The notes: generated by a model not told the origin, from the sequence alone. A stretch of 34,596 nucleotides of DNA from CAZPXF01 sp964590945 (GCA_964590945.1 CAZPXF010000010.1:1-34596); one strand, 5' to 3'; shown: positions 15,682 to 24,556, counted from the stretch's first letter. Program-made: numbers and translations.

Positions 15682-17061
15682 ATGAATACAGCAATAGGTC
15701 TTATAGGACTGCTCATAGCAATAGGTTTTCTTGTTTATATGGCGTTTAAGGGCCACGGCATTATAGTTGTGGCGCCGATCGCCGCAATGATCGCGCTTTT
15801 GTTCGCGTATGGATTAAAAGGACATTTTATGGCTACGTATACGCTTACATATATGGAAGGATTTGCAAATTATGCAAAGAATTATTTTCCGATCTATCTG
15901 CTCGGCGCAGTATTTGCGAAGCTGATGGATATTTCAGGAAATGCACTGTCCATTGCGCATTTTTGTACGGAGAAGCTTGGAAAGTCGCGTGCGGTTCTTT
16001 CGGTGGTTCTTACATGCGCGATCCTTACGTACGGCGGCGTTTCTCTGTTCGTTGTAGCCTTTGTAATGCTTCCGGTGGCAACCGCATTATTCCGGGAGGC
16101 CGATATTCCGAAAAGATTGATCCCGGGATGTATCGCGCTGGGTGCGTTTACCTTTACGATGACGGCTCTTCCGGGCAGCCCGCAGGTACAGAACACGATC
16201 CCGATGCAGTATTTCGGGACGGATTCCTTTGCGGCTCCGGGCCTTGGAATCATCGCATCCGTGATCATGTTCGTCGGCGGTATGATGTGGCTGACACGCC
16301 GTGCAAATAAGGCGAAAGCAGCCGGAGAAGGGTATGGCGTTGCCGAAGAGAACACATCCGAAATGGAAGGAAAAACGCCGGGTATCATAATGGCCGTTGT
16401 TCCGATCCTTATTATCCTTGTGATCAACCTTCTGCTTTCCAAGGTAGTATATCCGTCGCTGGACGGCTCCTACATGGAAGAAGAATTTGGCACTACATTA
16501 GCTGCAAACAGCGGTACATGGAGCGTGCTGATCGGCATGCTGGTATCCATTCTGTTCCTTCTTATTGTCAATTTTGGCAAGATCAAGGAAAAGGTAAAGG
16601 TCGGGTTAAAGGATGCTTCCATTGAGTCCCTGACGCCGCTGGCAAACAGCTGCGCGGTTGTTGGCTTCGGCTCCGTAGTAAAGGTACTTCCTGTCTTCAC
16701 AGTCGTTTCCGGCGCTGTACTTGGATTGTCGGCGCTGCCGCTTTTGGGAGAAGTAGTGTCTGTCAACCTTCTGTGTGCGATGACAGCTTCCGCATCCGGC
16801 GGCCTGAGCGCGGCTTTGGAGGTTATGAGCGATACGTTCCTCGCGTCCGGAATCAACCCGGAAGTGCTGCACCGCCTGGCTTCTATCTGCTCCGGCGGCC
16901 TTGACAATCTTCCGTATAACGGGGCGACCGTAACGGTTCTGGCGCTTTGCGGAATGACGCATAAGGACTCGTATCTGGATATGTTCGTTGTGGCAACGCT
17001 CATTCCAATCGCAGCGTCGCTTGTAGTGATGGTACTTGGCTCCTTCGGGTTATGCTTTTAA
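15682..17061 (+). CDS. GntP family permease
   Basis: A 459-residue, very hydrophobic protein with about 12 to 14 membrane segments. GntP-type features include the early GHGIIVVAPIAAMIALL, the YGGVSLFVVAFVMLPVATAL segment, FTMTALPGSPQVQNTIP and the late ASASGGLSAALE and GGLDNLPYNGATVT stretches. GntP proteins are proton symporters for gluconate and other sugar acids or hydroxy acids. AAGGAGGAG and a 20-base gap link it to the FGGY kinase, so uptake and phosphorylation of one compound are coupled. No PTS components occur in this locus. Confidence 0.9.
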   Translation: MNTAIGLIGLLIAIGFLVYMAFKGHGIIVVAPIAAMIALLFAYGLKGHFMATYTLTYMEGFANYAKNYFPIYLLGAVFAKLMDISGNALSIAHFCTEKLGKSRAVLSVVLTCAILTYGGVSLFVVAFVMLPVATALFREADIPKRLIPGCIALGAFTFTMTALPGSPQVQNTIPMQYFGTDSFAAPGLGIIASVIMFVGGMMWLTRRANKAKAAGEGYGVAEENTSEMEGKTPGIIMAVVPILIILVINLLLSKVVYPSLDGSYMEEEFGTTLAANSGTWSVLIGMLVSILFLLIVNFGKIKEKVKVGLKDASIESLTPLANSCAVVGFGSVVKVLPVFTVVSGAVLGLSALPLLGEVVSVNLLCAMTASASGGLSAALEVMSDTFLASGINPEVLHRLASICSGGLDNLPYNGATVTVLALCGMTHKDSYLDMFVVATLIPIAASLVVMVLGSFGLCF

Positions 17062-17064
17062 TGC

Positions 17065-17121
17065 GCACATATGTGCAGAAGGTGAGAAAAAGTTGAAAAC
17101 CATCGGCTTTCGTGCTATTTT
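17065..17121 (+). promoter_or_regulatory. Internal promoter with a GCACATATGTGC operator
   Basis: A perfect 12-bp palindrome GCACATATGTGC (17065-17076) lies just upstream of TTGAAA (17093-17098), a 17-base spacer and TATTTT (17116-17121). The palindrome contains ACA-N2-TGTGC, like the TGAACAAATGTGCA repeats before the FGGY kinase, and sits at about -57. It would let the SorC protein drive the propeller and lactonase genes separately. Confidence 0.55.
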
Positions 17122-17161
17122 TTAACTGGAAAATGAGATGGAAATAATATAGGAGGACATA

Positions 17162-18199
17162 ATGGAAAAGAAAGTATTAGCTGAACTGGAAAAATGCTAT
17201 TCAATCGCTCCGCTGCAATATCAGGGAGAGCCGCACATCCTTGTGGCGGCAGAGAAGACAGACAGATGCATTCTGTTTGATGCACAGGGAAATGAAAAGG
17301 CAACCGTTTGGGAAGGCCCCGGCGGGGTTATGACGATGGTTCAGGTTCCGGGGACGGACGGACAGTTTCTGGCGACGCATAAATTCTATTCGCCGAATGA
17401 TTCCAAAGAGGCGAAAATTGTGGTTGCAACACCGGATGGAAGCGGAAACTGGGACATCAGGACACTGGTCGATCTGCCGTTTGTTCACCGTTTTGATATC
17501 CTTCCGAGCGGGGGAGATTACTATCTGATCGCATGTACCCTGAAATCGGGACATGAGTACAAGGAGGACTGGAGAAGTCCGGGAAAGATCTATGTTGCGA
17601 AGCTTCCGGAGGATCTGTCCGGGTATGATGAAGACCATCAGCTTGAGCTTCAGGTTCTGAAGGATGGGATGCTGAAAAATCATGGATATTATAAGGTTGT
17701 TGAAAATGGAACGGTATCTTCCGTCGTATGCAGCGCCGAGGGAGTATTCCGCTGCTATCCGCCGAAGGATCAGGATTCCGAATGGACGGTGGAACAATTA
17801 TTGGATACACCGGCCAGCGATGCAACGATGATCGATCTGGATCAGGATGGAGAAATGGAATTGGTAGTATTATCTCCATTCCACGGCGATGAGATCAGGA
17901 TCTACAAAAAAGCTGAAGGAATCTACGAGGAGGTATACCAGTATCCGGAAAAGGCGGATTTTCTTCATGCAATCTGGAGCGGGACCATTAACGGGAAACC
18001 GGTTGCGGTGATCGGACACCGGAGAGGCGCAAGGAGACTTCTGATGTTCTCGTGGTGCGGGGAGAAGAAAAAATATGTGTTCCGCACACTTGATGATGAC
18101 TGCGGCCCGGCAAATGCGTACGGATATTCTGTAGACGGAAAGGACGTCCTGATCGCAACAAACCGGGAAGTTAATGAGATCGCAATGTATGTGTTTTAA
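17162..18199 (+). CDS. Beta-propeller-like protein of unknown function
   Basis: The protein has 345 residues, with no signal peptide and no membrane segment, so it is cytoplasmic. It is built of beta-rich repeats, with several segments of the form hydrophobic-VV-x-SPF or LVAAEKTD. One clear FG-GAP/VCBS-like calcium loop is DLDQDGEMELVV (starting at Asp225). Length and repeat pattern suggest a seven-bladed propeller. It is unlike the 6-phosphogluconolactonase propeller in motif content. It lies between a GntP permease and a UlaG lactonase, 39 bases before the latter, so a binding, lactonase-like or accessory role in the same pathway is plausible but unproven. AGGAGG precedes the ATG. Confidence 0.75.
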   Translation: MEKKVLAELEKCYSIAPLQYQGEPHILVAAEKTDRCILFDAQGNEKATVWEGPGGVMTMVQVPGTDGQFLATHKFYSPNDSKEAKIVVATPDGSGNWDIRTLVDLPFVHRFDILPSGGDYYLIACTLKSGHEYKEDWRSPGKIYVAKLPEDLSGYDEDHQLELQVLKDGMLKNHGYYKVVENGTVSSVVCSAEGVFRCYPPKDQDSEWTVEQLLDTPASDATMIDLDQDGEMELVVLSPFHGDEIRIYKKAEGIYEEVYQYPEKADFLHAIWSGTINGKPVAVIGHRRGARRLLMFSWCGEKKKYVFRTLDDDCGPANAYGYSVDGKDVLIATNREVNEIAMYVF

Positions 18200-18238
18200 T
18201 TTTAAATTAAAAAATAAATAAAACAGGAGGAAACAACA

Positions 18239-19342
18239 ATGAGCAAAGTCAACGAAATTACAAGAGAGAGCTGGATTATGAGTACGTTCCCGGAGTGGGG
18301 TACCTGGCTGGTTGAGGACATCGAAAATGAAGTGGTGGCGCCTGGAAATGTCGCTATGTGGTGGCTGGGATGCACCGGTATCTGGATGAAGACGCCGGGA
18401 GATGCCAATATCACGATCGATCTCTGGTGCGGCAATGGAAAACGTACGCATGGCAACGGCAAGATGAAAGTAGGACATCAGATGGCAAATATGTGCGGCG
18501 GAAGAGCGATGCAGCCGAACCTGAGAAATATCCCGTTTGTGATCGATCCGTTTGCATTTAAGAAGGTCGACGCTGTGCTTGCAACGCACTATCATCAGGA
18601 TCATATGTCCGCAGAGTGGGCGGCGCATGTGATCCAGTCCGGTATGACAACAACAGACGAAAACGGAAAAGAGATTCCGGTTCCTTTTATCGGACCAAAG
18701 AAATCTGTGGAGACATGGATCGGCTGGGGCGTGCCGGAGGATCGCTGCATCACAGTAAAGCCTGGCGATGTGATCAAGGTGAAGGATATCGAGATCGTGT
18801 GTCTGGACAGCTTTGACAGAACCTGTATCGTGACCACAGACCGGACAGACGAGACGAGAGAGGAACTCACAGGCGTATGCCCGACAGACATGGACGACAA
18901 GGCGGTAAATTACCTGCTGAAAACACCGGGCGGAAATATTTACCACAGCGGAGATTCCCATTTTTCCATTTACTTTGCAAAGCATGGAAAGGATTATCCG
19001 ATCGACGTTGCGTTCGCATCCTTTGGAGAGAATCCGATCGGTATGCAGGATAAGATGACCTCCATCGATGTGCTCCGTATGGCGGAAAACCTGCAGTGTA
19101 AGGTCGTGATCCCGATCCACTGGGACGTCTGGACAAACTTCCAGCCGGACTGCGGCGAAATTGAACTGCTCTACAATTTCAAGAAAGACCGCAATGAATA
19201 TACATTCAAGCCGTATTTCTGGCAGGTAGGAGGAAAATATACGTATCCGGCAGACAAGGATAAGAAATATTATCATCACAGACGCGGATTTGAGGATTGC
19301 TTCGAGGCGCCTCAGAATATTCCGTTCCGGTCCTGCCTGTAG
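18239..19342 (+). CDS. ulaG: UlaG-like L-ascorbate-6-phosphate lactonase (metallo-beta-lactamase fold)
   Basis: A 367-residue protein that matches the E. coli UlaG sequence I know along its whole length: ITRESWIMSTFPEWGTWL, AMWWLGCTGIWMK, the metal motif HYHQDH (117-122), FIGPK, IGWGVPEDRC, KPGDVIKVKDIE, DDKAVNYLLKTPGG, YHSGDSH, GENPIGMQDKMTS and FWQVGGKYTYP. UlaG opens the lactone ring of L-ascorbate 6-phosphate to 3-keto-L-gulonate 6-phosphate. In enterobacteria it works with the UlaABC PTS and UlaDEF; here those are absent and a FGGY kinase with a GntP permease takes their place. The substrate may therefore be ascorbate entered by another route, or a different phospho-lactone. AGGAGG precedes the start. 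Confidence 0.9.
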   Translation: MSKVNEITRESWIMSTFPEWGTWLVEDIENEVVAPGNVAMWWLGCTGIWMKTPGDANITIDLWCGNGKRTHGNGKMKVGHQMANMCGGRAMQPNLRNIPFVIDPFAFKKVDAVLATHYHQDHMSAEWAAHVIQSGMTTTDENGKEIPVPFIGPKKSVETWIGWGVPEDRCITVKPGDVIKVKDIEIVCLDSFDRTCIVTTDRTDETREELTGVCPTDMDDKAVNYLLKTPGGNIYHSGDSHFSIYFAKHGKDYPIDVAFASFGENPIGMQDKMTSIDVLRMAENLQCKVVIPIHWDVWTNFQPDCGEIELLYNFKKDRNEYTFKPYFWQVGGKYTYPADKDKKYYHHRRGFEDCFEAPQNIPFRSCL

Positions 19343-19366
19343 GAAAATGGAAACTGCTGTTTAAAC

Positions 19367-19392
19367 GGGCCGCGCGAGCGCTTGCGCGGCCC
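19367..19392 (+). other. GC-rich hairpin after ulaG
   Basis: GGGCCGCGC (19367-19375) pairs perfectly with GCGCGGCCC (19384-19392), loop of 8 bases. No T-run follows, so it could be an RNA stability element or a weak terminator between ulaG and the SorC gene. Confidence 0.5.
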
Positions 19393-19476
19393 CGGAAAAT
19401 AGCGCCATCCGGTACTTTATCATAGTTTACAAAATATAAAGAATTTGGTAAATTTATGGAAGAAAGGATGGTAGCT

Positions 19477-20460
19477 ATGGAACGTATAGGGAATTATGAA
19501 TCGATGAGTGTACAGGAAAAGTGGAATATATTAGCGACGGTTGCAAATCTATATTATAATTCGGAATTGACGCAGAATGAGATCGCAGAGAGGATGTATA
19601 CGTCCAGATCAAAGGTTTCCAGGATGCTGAAAGAAGCAAGAGATCTGGGAATCGTAGAGATATATATTCGGGAACCGTGGGAAAGGAATCTGGAATATGA
19701 GGGCATTCTGAAAAAGGAATTTGGTTTAAAGAATGTCCGCGTAGTGATAATAAAAGATTCTGATAAAGAAGACGGTCTTCAGAAGATAGCGGAAGCGGCG
19801 TCCTACTATCTGGACTCTATTGTGAAAGAGGATATGGTCGTAGGTATTTCGTGGGGGAATACGTTGTATCGCATTGTGAAAAATATCAGTACGAACAACA
19901 GGAAAAACATTCCGATCACAGTTGTGCCGATCATGGGCGCGGCAAATATAAAAAGTCCTGAGAAGGACGCCATGGATCTGGCGAAGGATCTTGCTTCTGC
20001 ATATGGAGGGAAATACCAATATATTTACGCGCCGTTATTTGTAAACAGTAAGGAGCTGAAGGACAGCCTGGTGAAAGAACGGAACATTGAAGAAGTATTG
20101 GGACTGTCGTCAAATGCCGACGCTATATTGACAAGCGTAGGTTCCATTGTTTACAAATCATGGAATAATTTCCTGAGCGTAAAGACGCTGGAAGCGCTGG
20201 AAGCGAAGGGCGCTGTCGGACATATCGGAGGACATTTTTATGATATCCGGGGAAGGGAGCTGGAGACGGCTCTGGCCGAGAGGATGATCGGTATCAGCCT
20301 TGATGATATCAGAGATTGCCCTGAAGTGGTGTGCGTTGCATACGGAGAGAGCAAAGCAGAGGCGATCTTAGGGGCGATGCGCGGCGGACTTTTGAATACC
20401 CTGGTGGTCGATGAAAAGTGTTCGGAGCGGATTGTTAATCTGATAAGAACGACAGCCTGA
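19477..20460 (+). CDS. SorC/DeoR-type sugar-binding transcriptional regulator
   Basis: The protein has 327 residues from the ATG at 19477, chosen because AGAAAGG lies 9 bases upstream; two in-frame ATGs further up (19456, 19468) are possible. The N-terminal helix-turn-helix reads LTQNEIAERMYTSRSKVSRMLKEA, followed by the SorC sugar-binding domain with GISWGNTLYRIV, ITVVPIMGAAN, and a C-terminal VVCVAYGESKAEAILGAMRGGLLNTLVVDE. These proteins bind phosphorylated sugars and usually control the adjacent operon. Its candidate sites are the TGAACAAATGTGCA repeats (13946-13994) and the GCACATATGTGC palindrome (17065-17076). A strong terminator follows, closing the locus. Confidence 0.88.
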   Translation: MERIGNYESMSVQEKWNILATVANLYYNSELTQNEIAERMYTSRSKVSRMLKEARDLGIVEIYIREPWERNLEYEGILKKEFGLKNVRVVIIKDSDKEDGLQKIAEAASYYLDSIVKEDMVVGISWGNTLYRIVKNISTNNRKNIPITVVPIMGAANIKSPEKDAMDLAKDLASAYGGKYQYIYAPLFVNSKELKDSLVKERNIEEVLGLSSNADAILTSVGSIVYKSWNNFLSVKTLEALEAKGAVGHIGGHFYDIRGRELETALAERMIGISLDDIRDCPEVVCVAYGESKAEAILGAMRGGLLNTLVVDEKCSERIVNLIRTTA

Positions 20461-20535
20461 CCGGGGAAGGTACTGACAGCGAATGCCTGTATTTCATTAA
20501 AAAAAGGGGAGAATAATCATAGAATATTGATTCTG

Positions 20536-20578
20536 AAAAGAAAGCGTTTGTTGGGAAACCAATGAACGCTTTCTTTTT
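20536..20578 (+). terminator. Rho-independent terminator
   Basis: AAAAGAAAGCGTT (20536-20548) pairs perfectly over 13 bp with AACGCTTTCTTTT (20565-20577). The inner TTGG/CCAA pairs as well. The stem ends in a T-run. It isolates the SorC locus from the inositol operon. Confidence 0.85.
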
Positions 20579-20585
20579 GCACAAA

Positions 20586-20754
20586 TGCGTGCTTTATTTT
20601 GCACGCAGGAGGCATAAAGATGCTGTATTTTTGCATTTTAAAAGAATTTTTAAAAATAATAAATTAACGCTTGCATTTTTGAAGAATGCGTGCTAATATA
20701 AAAGCACAATAAATAACACGCAATAAAGCACGCATAATTAGAAATAGCACGCAA
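20586..20754 (+). promoter_or_regulatory. iolC operon promoter with an array of TGCGTGC/GCACGCA operators
   Basis: TTGCAT (20671-20676), 17 bases and TAATAT (20694-20699), with an extended TGC directly before the -10, form the promoter. Operator words are TGCGTGC 20586-20592, GCACGCA 20601-20607 (inverted, 8 apart), TGCGTGC 20687-20693 touching the -10, and ACACGCAA 20716-20723, GCACGCAT 20728-20735 and GCACGCAA 20747-20754 downstream of the start. The arrangement predicts LacI-type repression. The rest of the 314-base gap is the terminator and AT-rich sequence with no gene. Confidence 0.75.
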
Positions 20755-20774
20755 GGCGAAAAGGAGGAAATGAG

Positions 20775-21809
20775 ATGCAATATATCCAGTTTGATGAATC
20801 AAGGCCGATGGATCTGGTGTTGCTCGGAAGGGTGGCGATCGATTTCAATCCTGCTTACAACGATCAGGTGAAGGAAGAGTTCAAACCATTAAAGAAGGTA
20901 CATATGTTTGAGAAGTTCGTGGGAGGCTCTCCGGCGAATATCGCGGTAGGCGTTACCCGCCATGGGCTGAAGGCGGGATTTCTCGGGAAGGTATCGGATG
21001 ACCAGTTCGGAGATTTCGTGGAGGAGTATTTTGATGAGCAGGGCATTGATACTTCCCATATTACAAGATGTACAAACGGCGAGAAGCTGGGACTGACATT
21101 CACAGAGATGTTATCTCCGAAGGAGAGCAGCATCCTGATGTACCGCAACTGCGTTGCAGATTTACAGCTTCATGTGGACGACATCGACGAGGAATACATC
21201 CGGCAGGCGAAGGCGATCCTGATCTCCGGTACAGCGCTTGCTGAGAGTCCATCCAGGGAGGCCGCGATCAAGGCAGTGATGCTGGCAAAGAAGAATGACA
21301 CAAAGGTCATCTTCGATATCGATTACAGGGAATACAACTGGAAGAACAGCGATGAGATCTCCATTTACTATTCCATCGTCGCAAAAGAAGCGGACATCAT
21401 CATGGGATCCAGAGAAGAGTTTGACCTTACGGAAAAGCTGATCCGGCCGGGGATGACAGATGAAGAGAGCGCAGCGCTCTGGCAGAGCTGCAATGCCAGG
21501 ATCGTCGTGATCAAGCACGGAATGAAAGGATCCACAGCATATACATGCGACGGACAGAAGTTCAGTATCAAGCCGTTCCCGGTAGAGGCAAGAAAGGGAT
21601 TCGGCGGCGGAGACGGATATGGTTCCGGTTTCCTCTATGGACTGTATCAGGGATGGGAGGTTATCGACTGTCTGGAATTTGGCTCTGCAGAGGCTTCCAT
21701 GATGGTAAGAAGCAACAATTGTTCCGATTCTCTTCCGGGACCGGATGCGGTACACGCATTTATCAAAGAAGAGAAAGAGAAATTCGGCGAGATGATCGCA
21801 AGAGTATAA
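20775..21809 (+). CDS. iolC: 5-dehydro-2-deoxygluconokinase
   Basis: A 344-residue PfkB-family kinase that phosphorylates 5-dehydro-2-deoxy-D-gluconate (DKG) to its 6-phosphate in myo-inositol breakdown. The PfkB signature FVGGSPANIAVGVTRHG (48-64) and the C-terminal GFGGGDGYGSGFLYGL with catalytic Asp280 are intact. Length and order are typical. It is the first gene of the iolC-iolD-iolB-Fe-ADH-OFA-iolJ operon, which starts at the operator array just upstream. AAAGGAGG precedes the start; the ATG 6 bases earlier is out of frame. Confidence 0.93.
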   Translation: MQYIQFDESRPMDLVLLGRVAIDFNPAYNDQVKEEFKPLKKVHMFEKFVGGSPANIAVGVTRHGLKAGFLGKVSDDQFGDFVEEYFDEQGIDTSHITRCTNGEKLGLTFTEMLSPKESSILMYRNCVADLQLHVDDIDEEYIRQAKAILISGTALAESPSREAAIKAVMLAKKNDTKVIFDIDYREYNWKNSDEISIYYSIVAKEADIIMGSREEFDLTEKLIRPGMTDEESAALWQSCNARIVVIKHGMKGSTAYTCDGQKFSIKPFPVEARKGFGGGDGYGSGFLYGLYQGWEVIDCLEFGSAEASMMVRSNNCSDSLPGPDAVHAFIKEEKEKFGEMIARV

Positions 21810-21821
21810 AGGAGAAGGGAA

Positions 21822-23753
21822 ATGGCAAAGACAACAAGAATGACCGTGGCGCAGGCCATCGTAAAGTTTTTAGATAATCAGTATGTTTCCATGGATGGGA
21901 AAGAAACAAAGTTTGTAGAAGGGTTTTTTACAATTTTCGGACACGGAATCGCGGTCGGCCTGGGAGAAGCGCTCGACACAGATCCGGGGAATTTAAGAGT
22001 CCTTCAGGGAAGAAACGAACAGGGTATGTGCCATGCGGCGACAGCATTTGCGAAACAGAGCAACCGAAGAAGGATCATTCCATGCGCATCCTCTGTCGGA
22101 CCCGGGGCGGCCAATATGGTGACAGCCTGTGCAACAGCAACTGTAAATAATATACCGTTACTGGTATTTCCGGCTGATACATTTGCCTCCAGACAGCCGG
22201 ATCCGGTGCTCCAGCAGCTGGAGCAGAGCAGCAGTCTTGCAGTCACAACCAACGACGCGTTCAGGCCGGTCTGCAAGTACTGGGACAGGATCACACGTCC
22301 GGAGATGATCATGACAGCGCTGATCAACGCCATGAGAGTTCTGACGGATCCGGAGGAGACCGGCGCCTGCTGCATCGGACTTTGCCAGGATGTGGAGGGC
22401 GAGTCCTATGACTATCCGGATTACTTCTTTGAGAAACGGGTACACAGAATTACAAGACCTGTTGCGGTGGAGGAAGAGCTGGAAGATATCGCAGAAGTGA
22501 TCGCAGGGGCAAAGAAACCACTCGTGATCGTCGGGGGAGGCGTCCGTTATTCCGAAGCGGGCGAGACTGTTGAGAAATTCTGCGAGGAATTTAAGATTCC
22601 ATTTGGCGAATCCCAGGGAGGAAAGAGCGCATGCAGATCCAGCCATCCGTACTGCCTTGGCGGTATCGGCGTGACAGGAACCTACGCTTCCAATATCATC
22701 GCAAAGGACGCGGATGCAGTGATCGCGATCGGTTCCAGGATGTCCGATTTCACCACAAGCTCCAAGCGCCTCTTCCAAAATGAACAAGTAAAATTCGTCA
22801 CGATCAACAATTCCAGATACCATGCGTACAAGATGGATGCCGTAAAGGCAGTCGGAGACGCAAAGGTAACGGTGGAGGCTCTGGCAGAGAAGCTCAGGGC
22901 AAGAGGATATGTATCTTCCTATACGGATGAAATTGCAGAGGCAAAACGTGCATGGGACGAAGAAATGGTCCGTCTTGCGGGCATCGAATATACCGGGGAT
23001 GATTTCGAGCCGATCATCAAAGCAAGAGATCCAAGGACAATCCCTGAATATGTCAGACTGACAGATGGAAAGATCACACAGACGGCGGCGCTTGCCGCAA
23101 TCCGCAGAGCGATCGATGCGGATGCGACGATCATCACCGCAGGCGGCTCCCTTCCCAGCTGTATGCAGCGCATGTGGACGACGGATAAGCGCGGCGGATA
23201 TCATGCGGAGTACGGGTACTCCTGTATGGGATACGAGGTGGCGGCGACGCTGGGCGTGAAGTTCGCGGAGCCGGACAATGAAGTGTACTGCGTGGTCGGC
23301 GATTCCAGCTTCCAGATGCTCCACAGCGAGATCATGACGATCATGCAGGAGAAAAAGAAAGTCAATATTCTTGTATTTGACAACTGCGGATTCGGATGCA
23401 TCAACAACCTGGAAATGAACCACGGCATCGGAAGCATTGCCACAGAGTTCCGCTACACAGATGGAAAGAAACCGGCCGGAGATCTGATCCCGGTTGATTA
23501 TGCAAAGATCGCGGAAGGATACGGACTGAAGTCCTATACATGTAAGACGATCGCAGAGCTGGAGGCGGCGCTTGCGGATGCCAGAACGCAGGATATCGCA
23601 TGTCTGTTTGATCTGAAAGTCATTCCAAAGACGATGACAGACGGCTACGAATCCTGGTGGAATGTCGGTATCGCTACGACGTCAGAGAAGGAATCGGTAA
23701 GGAAAGCATGCGCGGGCGTTCTGAAAGGAAGAAGCGAGGCAAGAGAGTATTAA
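21822..23753 (+). CDS. iolD: 3D-(3,5/4)-trihydroxycyclohexane-1,2-dione hydrolase
   Basis: A 643-residue thiamine-diphosphate enzyme that opens the ring of trihydroxycyclohexanedione to 5-deoxy-glucuronate. The activating Glu66 lies in QGRNEQGMCHAA; the ThDP-binding motif starts at GDSSFQ (493-498) and ends at the Asn in DNCGFG (521), with the usual spacing of 27. The three-domain layout and the length match IolD. AAAGGAG and a 12-base gap follow iolC, so the two are translated together. The product is passed to IolB encoded next. Confidence 0.95.
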   Translation: MAKTTRMTVAQAIVKFLDNQYVSMDGKETKFVEGFFTIFGHGIAVGLGEALDTDPGNLRVLQGRNEQGMCHAATAFAKQSNRRRIIPCASSVGPGAANMVTACATATVNNIPLLVFPADTFASRQPDPVLQQLEQSSSLAVTTNDAFRPVCKYWDRITRPEMIMTALINAMRVLTDPEETGACCIGLCQDVEGESYDYPDYFFEKRVHRITRPVAVEEELEDIAEVIAGAKKPLVIVGGGVRYSEAGETVEKFCEEFKIPFGESQGGKSACRSSHPYCLGGIGVTGTYASNIIAKDADAVIAIGSRMSDFTTSSKRLFQNEQVKFVTINNSRYHAYKMDAVKAVGDAKVTVEALAEKLRARGYVSSYTDEIAEAKRAWDEEMVRLAGIEYTGDDFEPIIKARDPRTIPEYVRLTDGKITQTAALAAIRRAIDADATIITAGGSLPSCMQRMWTTDKRGGYHAEYGYSCMGYEVAATLGVKFAEPDNEVYCVVGDSSFQMLHSEIMTIMQEKKKVNILVFDNCGFGCINNLEMNHGIGSIATEFRYTDGKKPAGDLIPVDYAKIAEGYGLKSYTCKTIAELEAALADARTQDIACLFDLKVIPKTMTDGYESWWNVGIATTSEKESVRKACAGVLKGRSEAREY

Positions 23754-23770
23754 TATCAGGAGATGACAAG

Positions 23771-24556
23771 ATGAGCAAAGTATTTGGTTATCCGGAATTT
23801 GACGGAAACGGAGAGATGATCCTCACGACATATGACAATGAATATAAGGCAATGATGATGGATATCCGTGTGTACCGCATGAAATCCGGCGAGACAAGGA
23901 AATTCTGCAGAGACGGAGAAGAGACGGCTGTTCTTCTCCTCTCAGGGGAAATTACATATAAATGGGGCGGCGAAGAGAAAGCGGCCGCCAGAAAGGACGT
24001 ATTTACAGAAGGTCCATGGTGCGTGCATGTAAGTAAAGCTGTGGAAGTGGAAGTGACGGCGGCAAAGGAATCCGAGATCCTCGTGCAGTGCACGCACAAT
24101 GAAAATGAATTTGCAAGCCGCCTGTATACGCCGGAGGATGCTCCGTGGGGTTACTCCGGCGTAGGCAAGTTCGGCAATGTGGCGAAGCGCCGCGTCAACA
24201 CCATTTTCGATCACGATATTTCACCAAAGTCCAACATGGTTCTCGGCGAGGTGCTGAACGACAGGGGGAACTGGTCGGGATATCTGCCGCACAGACATCC
24301 GCAGCCGGAGACGTATCTGTTCAAGTTTGACCGTCCGGAGGGATTCGGCGCAAGCTTTGTAGGAGATCAGGTGTTTAAGAGCGTCAATAACAGCTTTTCC
24401 GCGATACCAGGAGGCGAGCTTCATCCGCAGGCGGCGGCGCCGGGATTCCAGATGTACACATGCTGGATGATCCGCCACATCGACGGCAATCCGTGGCTGC
24501 AGACAGACCGCTGCGAGGATGAGCGATACACATGGCTGCATGACGCGCAGTTTTAA
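23771..24556 (+). CDS. iolB: 5-deoxy-glucuronate isomerase
   Basis: A 261-residue bicupin enzyme that isomerises 5-deoxy-glucuronate to 5-dehydro-2-deoxygluconate, the substrate of IolC. The C-terminal cupin carries LPHRHPQPETYLFKF with metal-binding His and Glu, then GGELHPQAAAPGFQMYTCWMIRH. I placed the start at 23771, behind CAGGAGA and 17 bases after the iolD stop; the longer open frame would overlap iolD by about 100 bases. The length is slightly below the usual 270. Confidence 0.92.
   Translation: MSKVFGYPEFDGNGEMILTTYDNEYKAMMMDIRVYRMKSGETRKFCRDGEETAVLLLSGEITYKWGGEEKAAARKDVFTEGPWCVHVSKAVEVEVTAAKESEILVQCTHNENEFASRLYTPEDAPWGYSGVGKFGNVAKRRVNTIFDHDISPKSNMVLGEVLNDRGNWSGYLPHRHPQPETYLFKFDRPEGFGASFVGDQVFKSVNNSFSAIPGGELHPQAAAPGFQMYTCWMIRHIDGNPWLQTDRCEDERYTWLHDAQF

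Noticed and set aside
18194..18212. Inverted repeat TTTTAATTT/AAATTAAAA across the propeller stop codon
   Set aside because: It is made only of A and T in an AT-rich spacer and would form a very weak hairpin; no regulatory meaning can be supported.
20586..20754. Operator array considered as a CRISPR-like or satellite repeat
   Set aside because: The repeated unit is only 7-8 bases, in both orientations, with irregular spacing, and it is centred on a promoter.
22158..23423. 421-codon reverse-strand open frame opposite iolD
   Set aside because: It is the complement of a strongly conserved thiamine-diphosphate enzyme with its motifs intact; the translated frame is Cys/His/Arg-rich with no recognisable domain.
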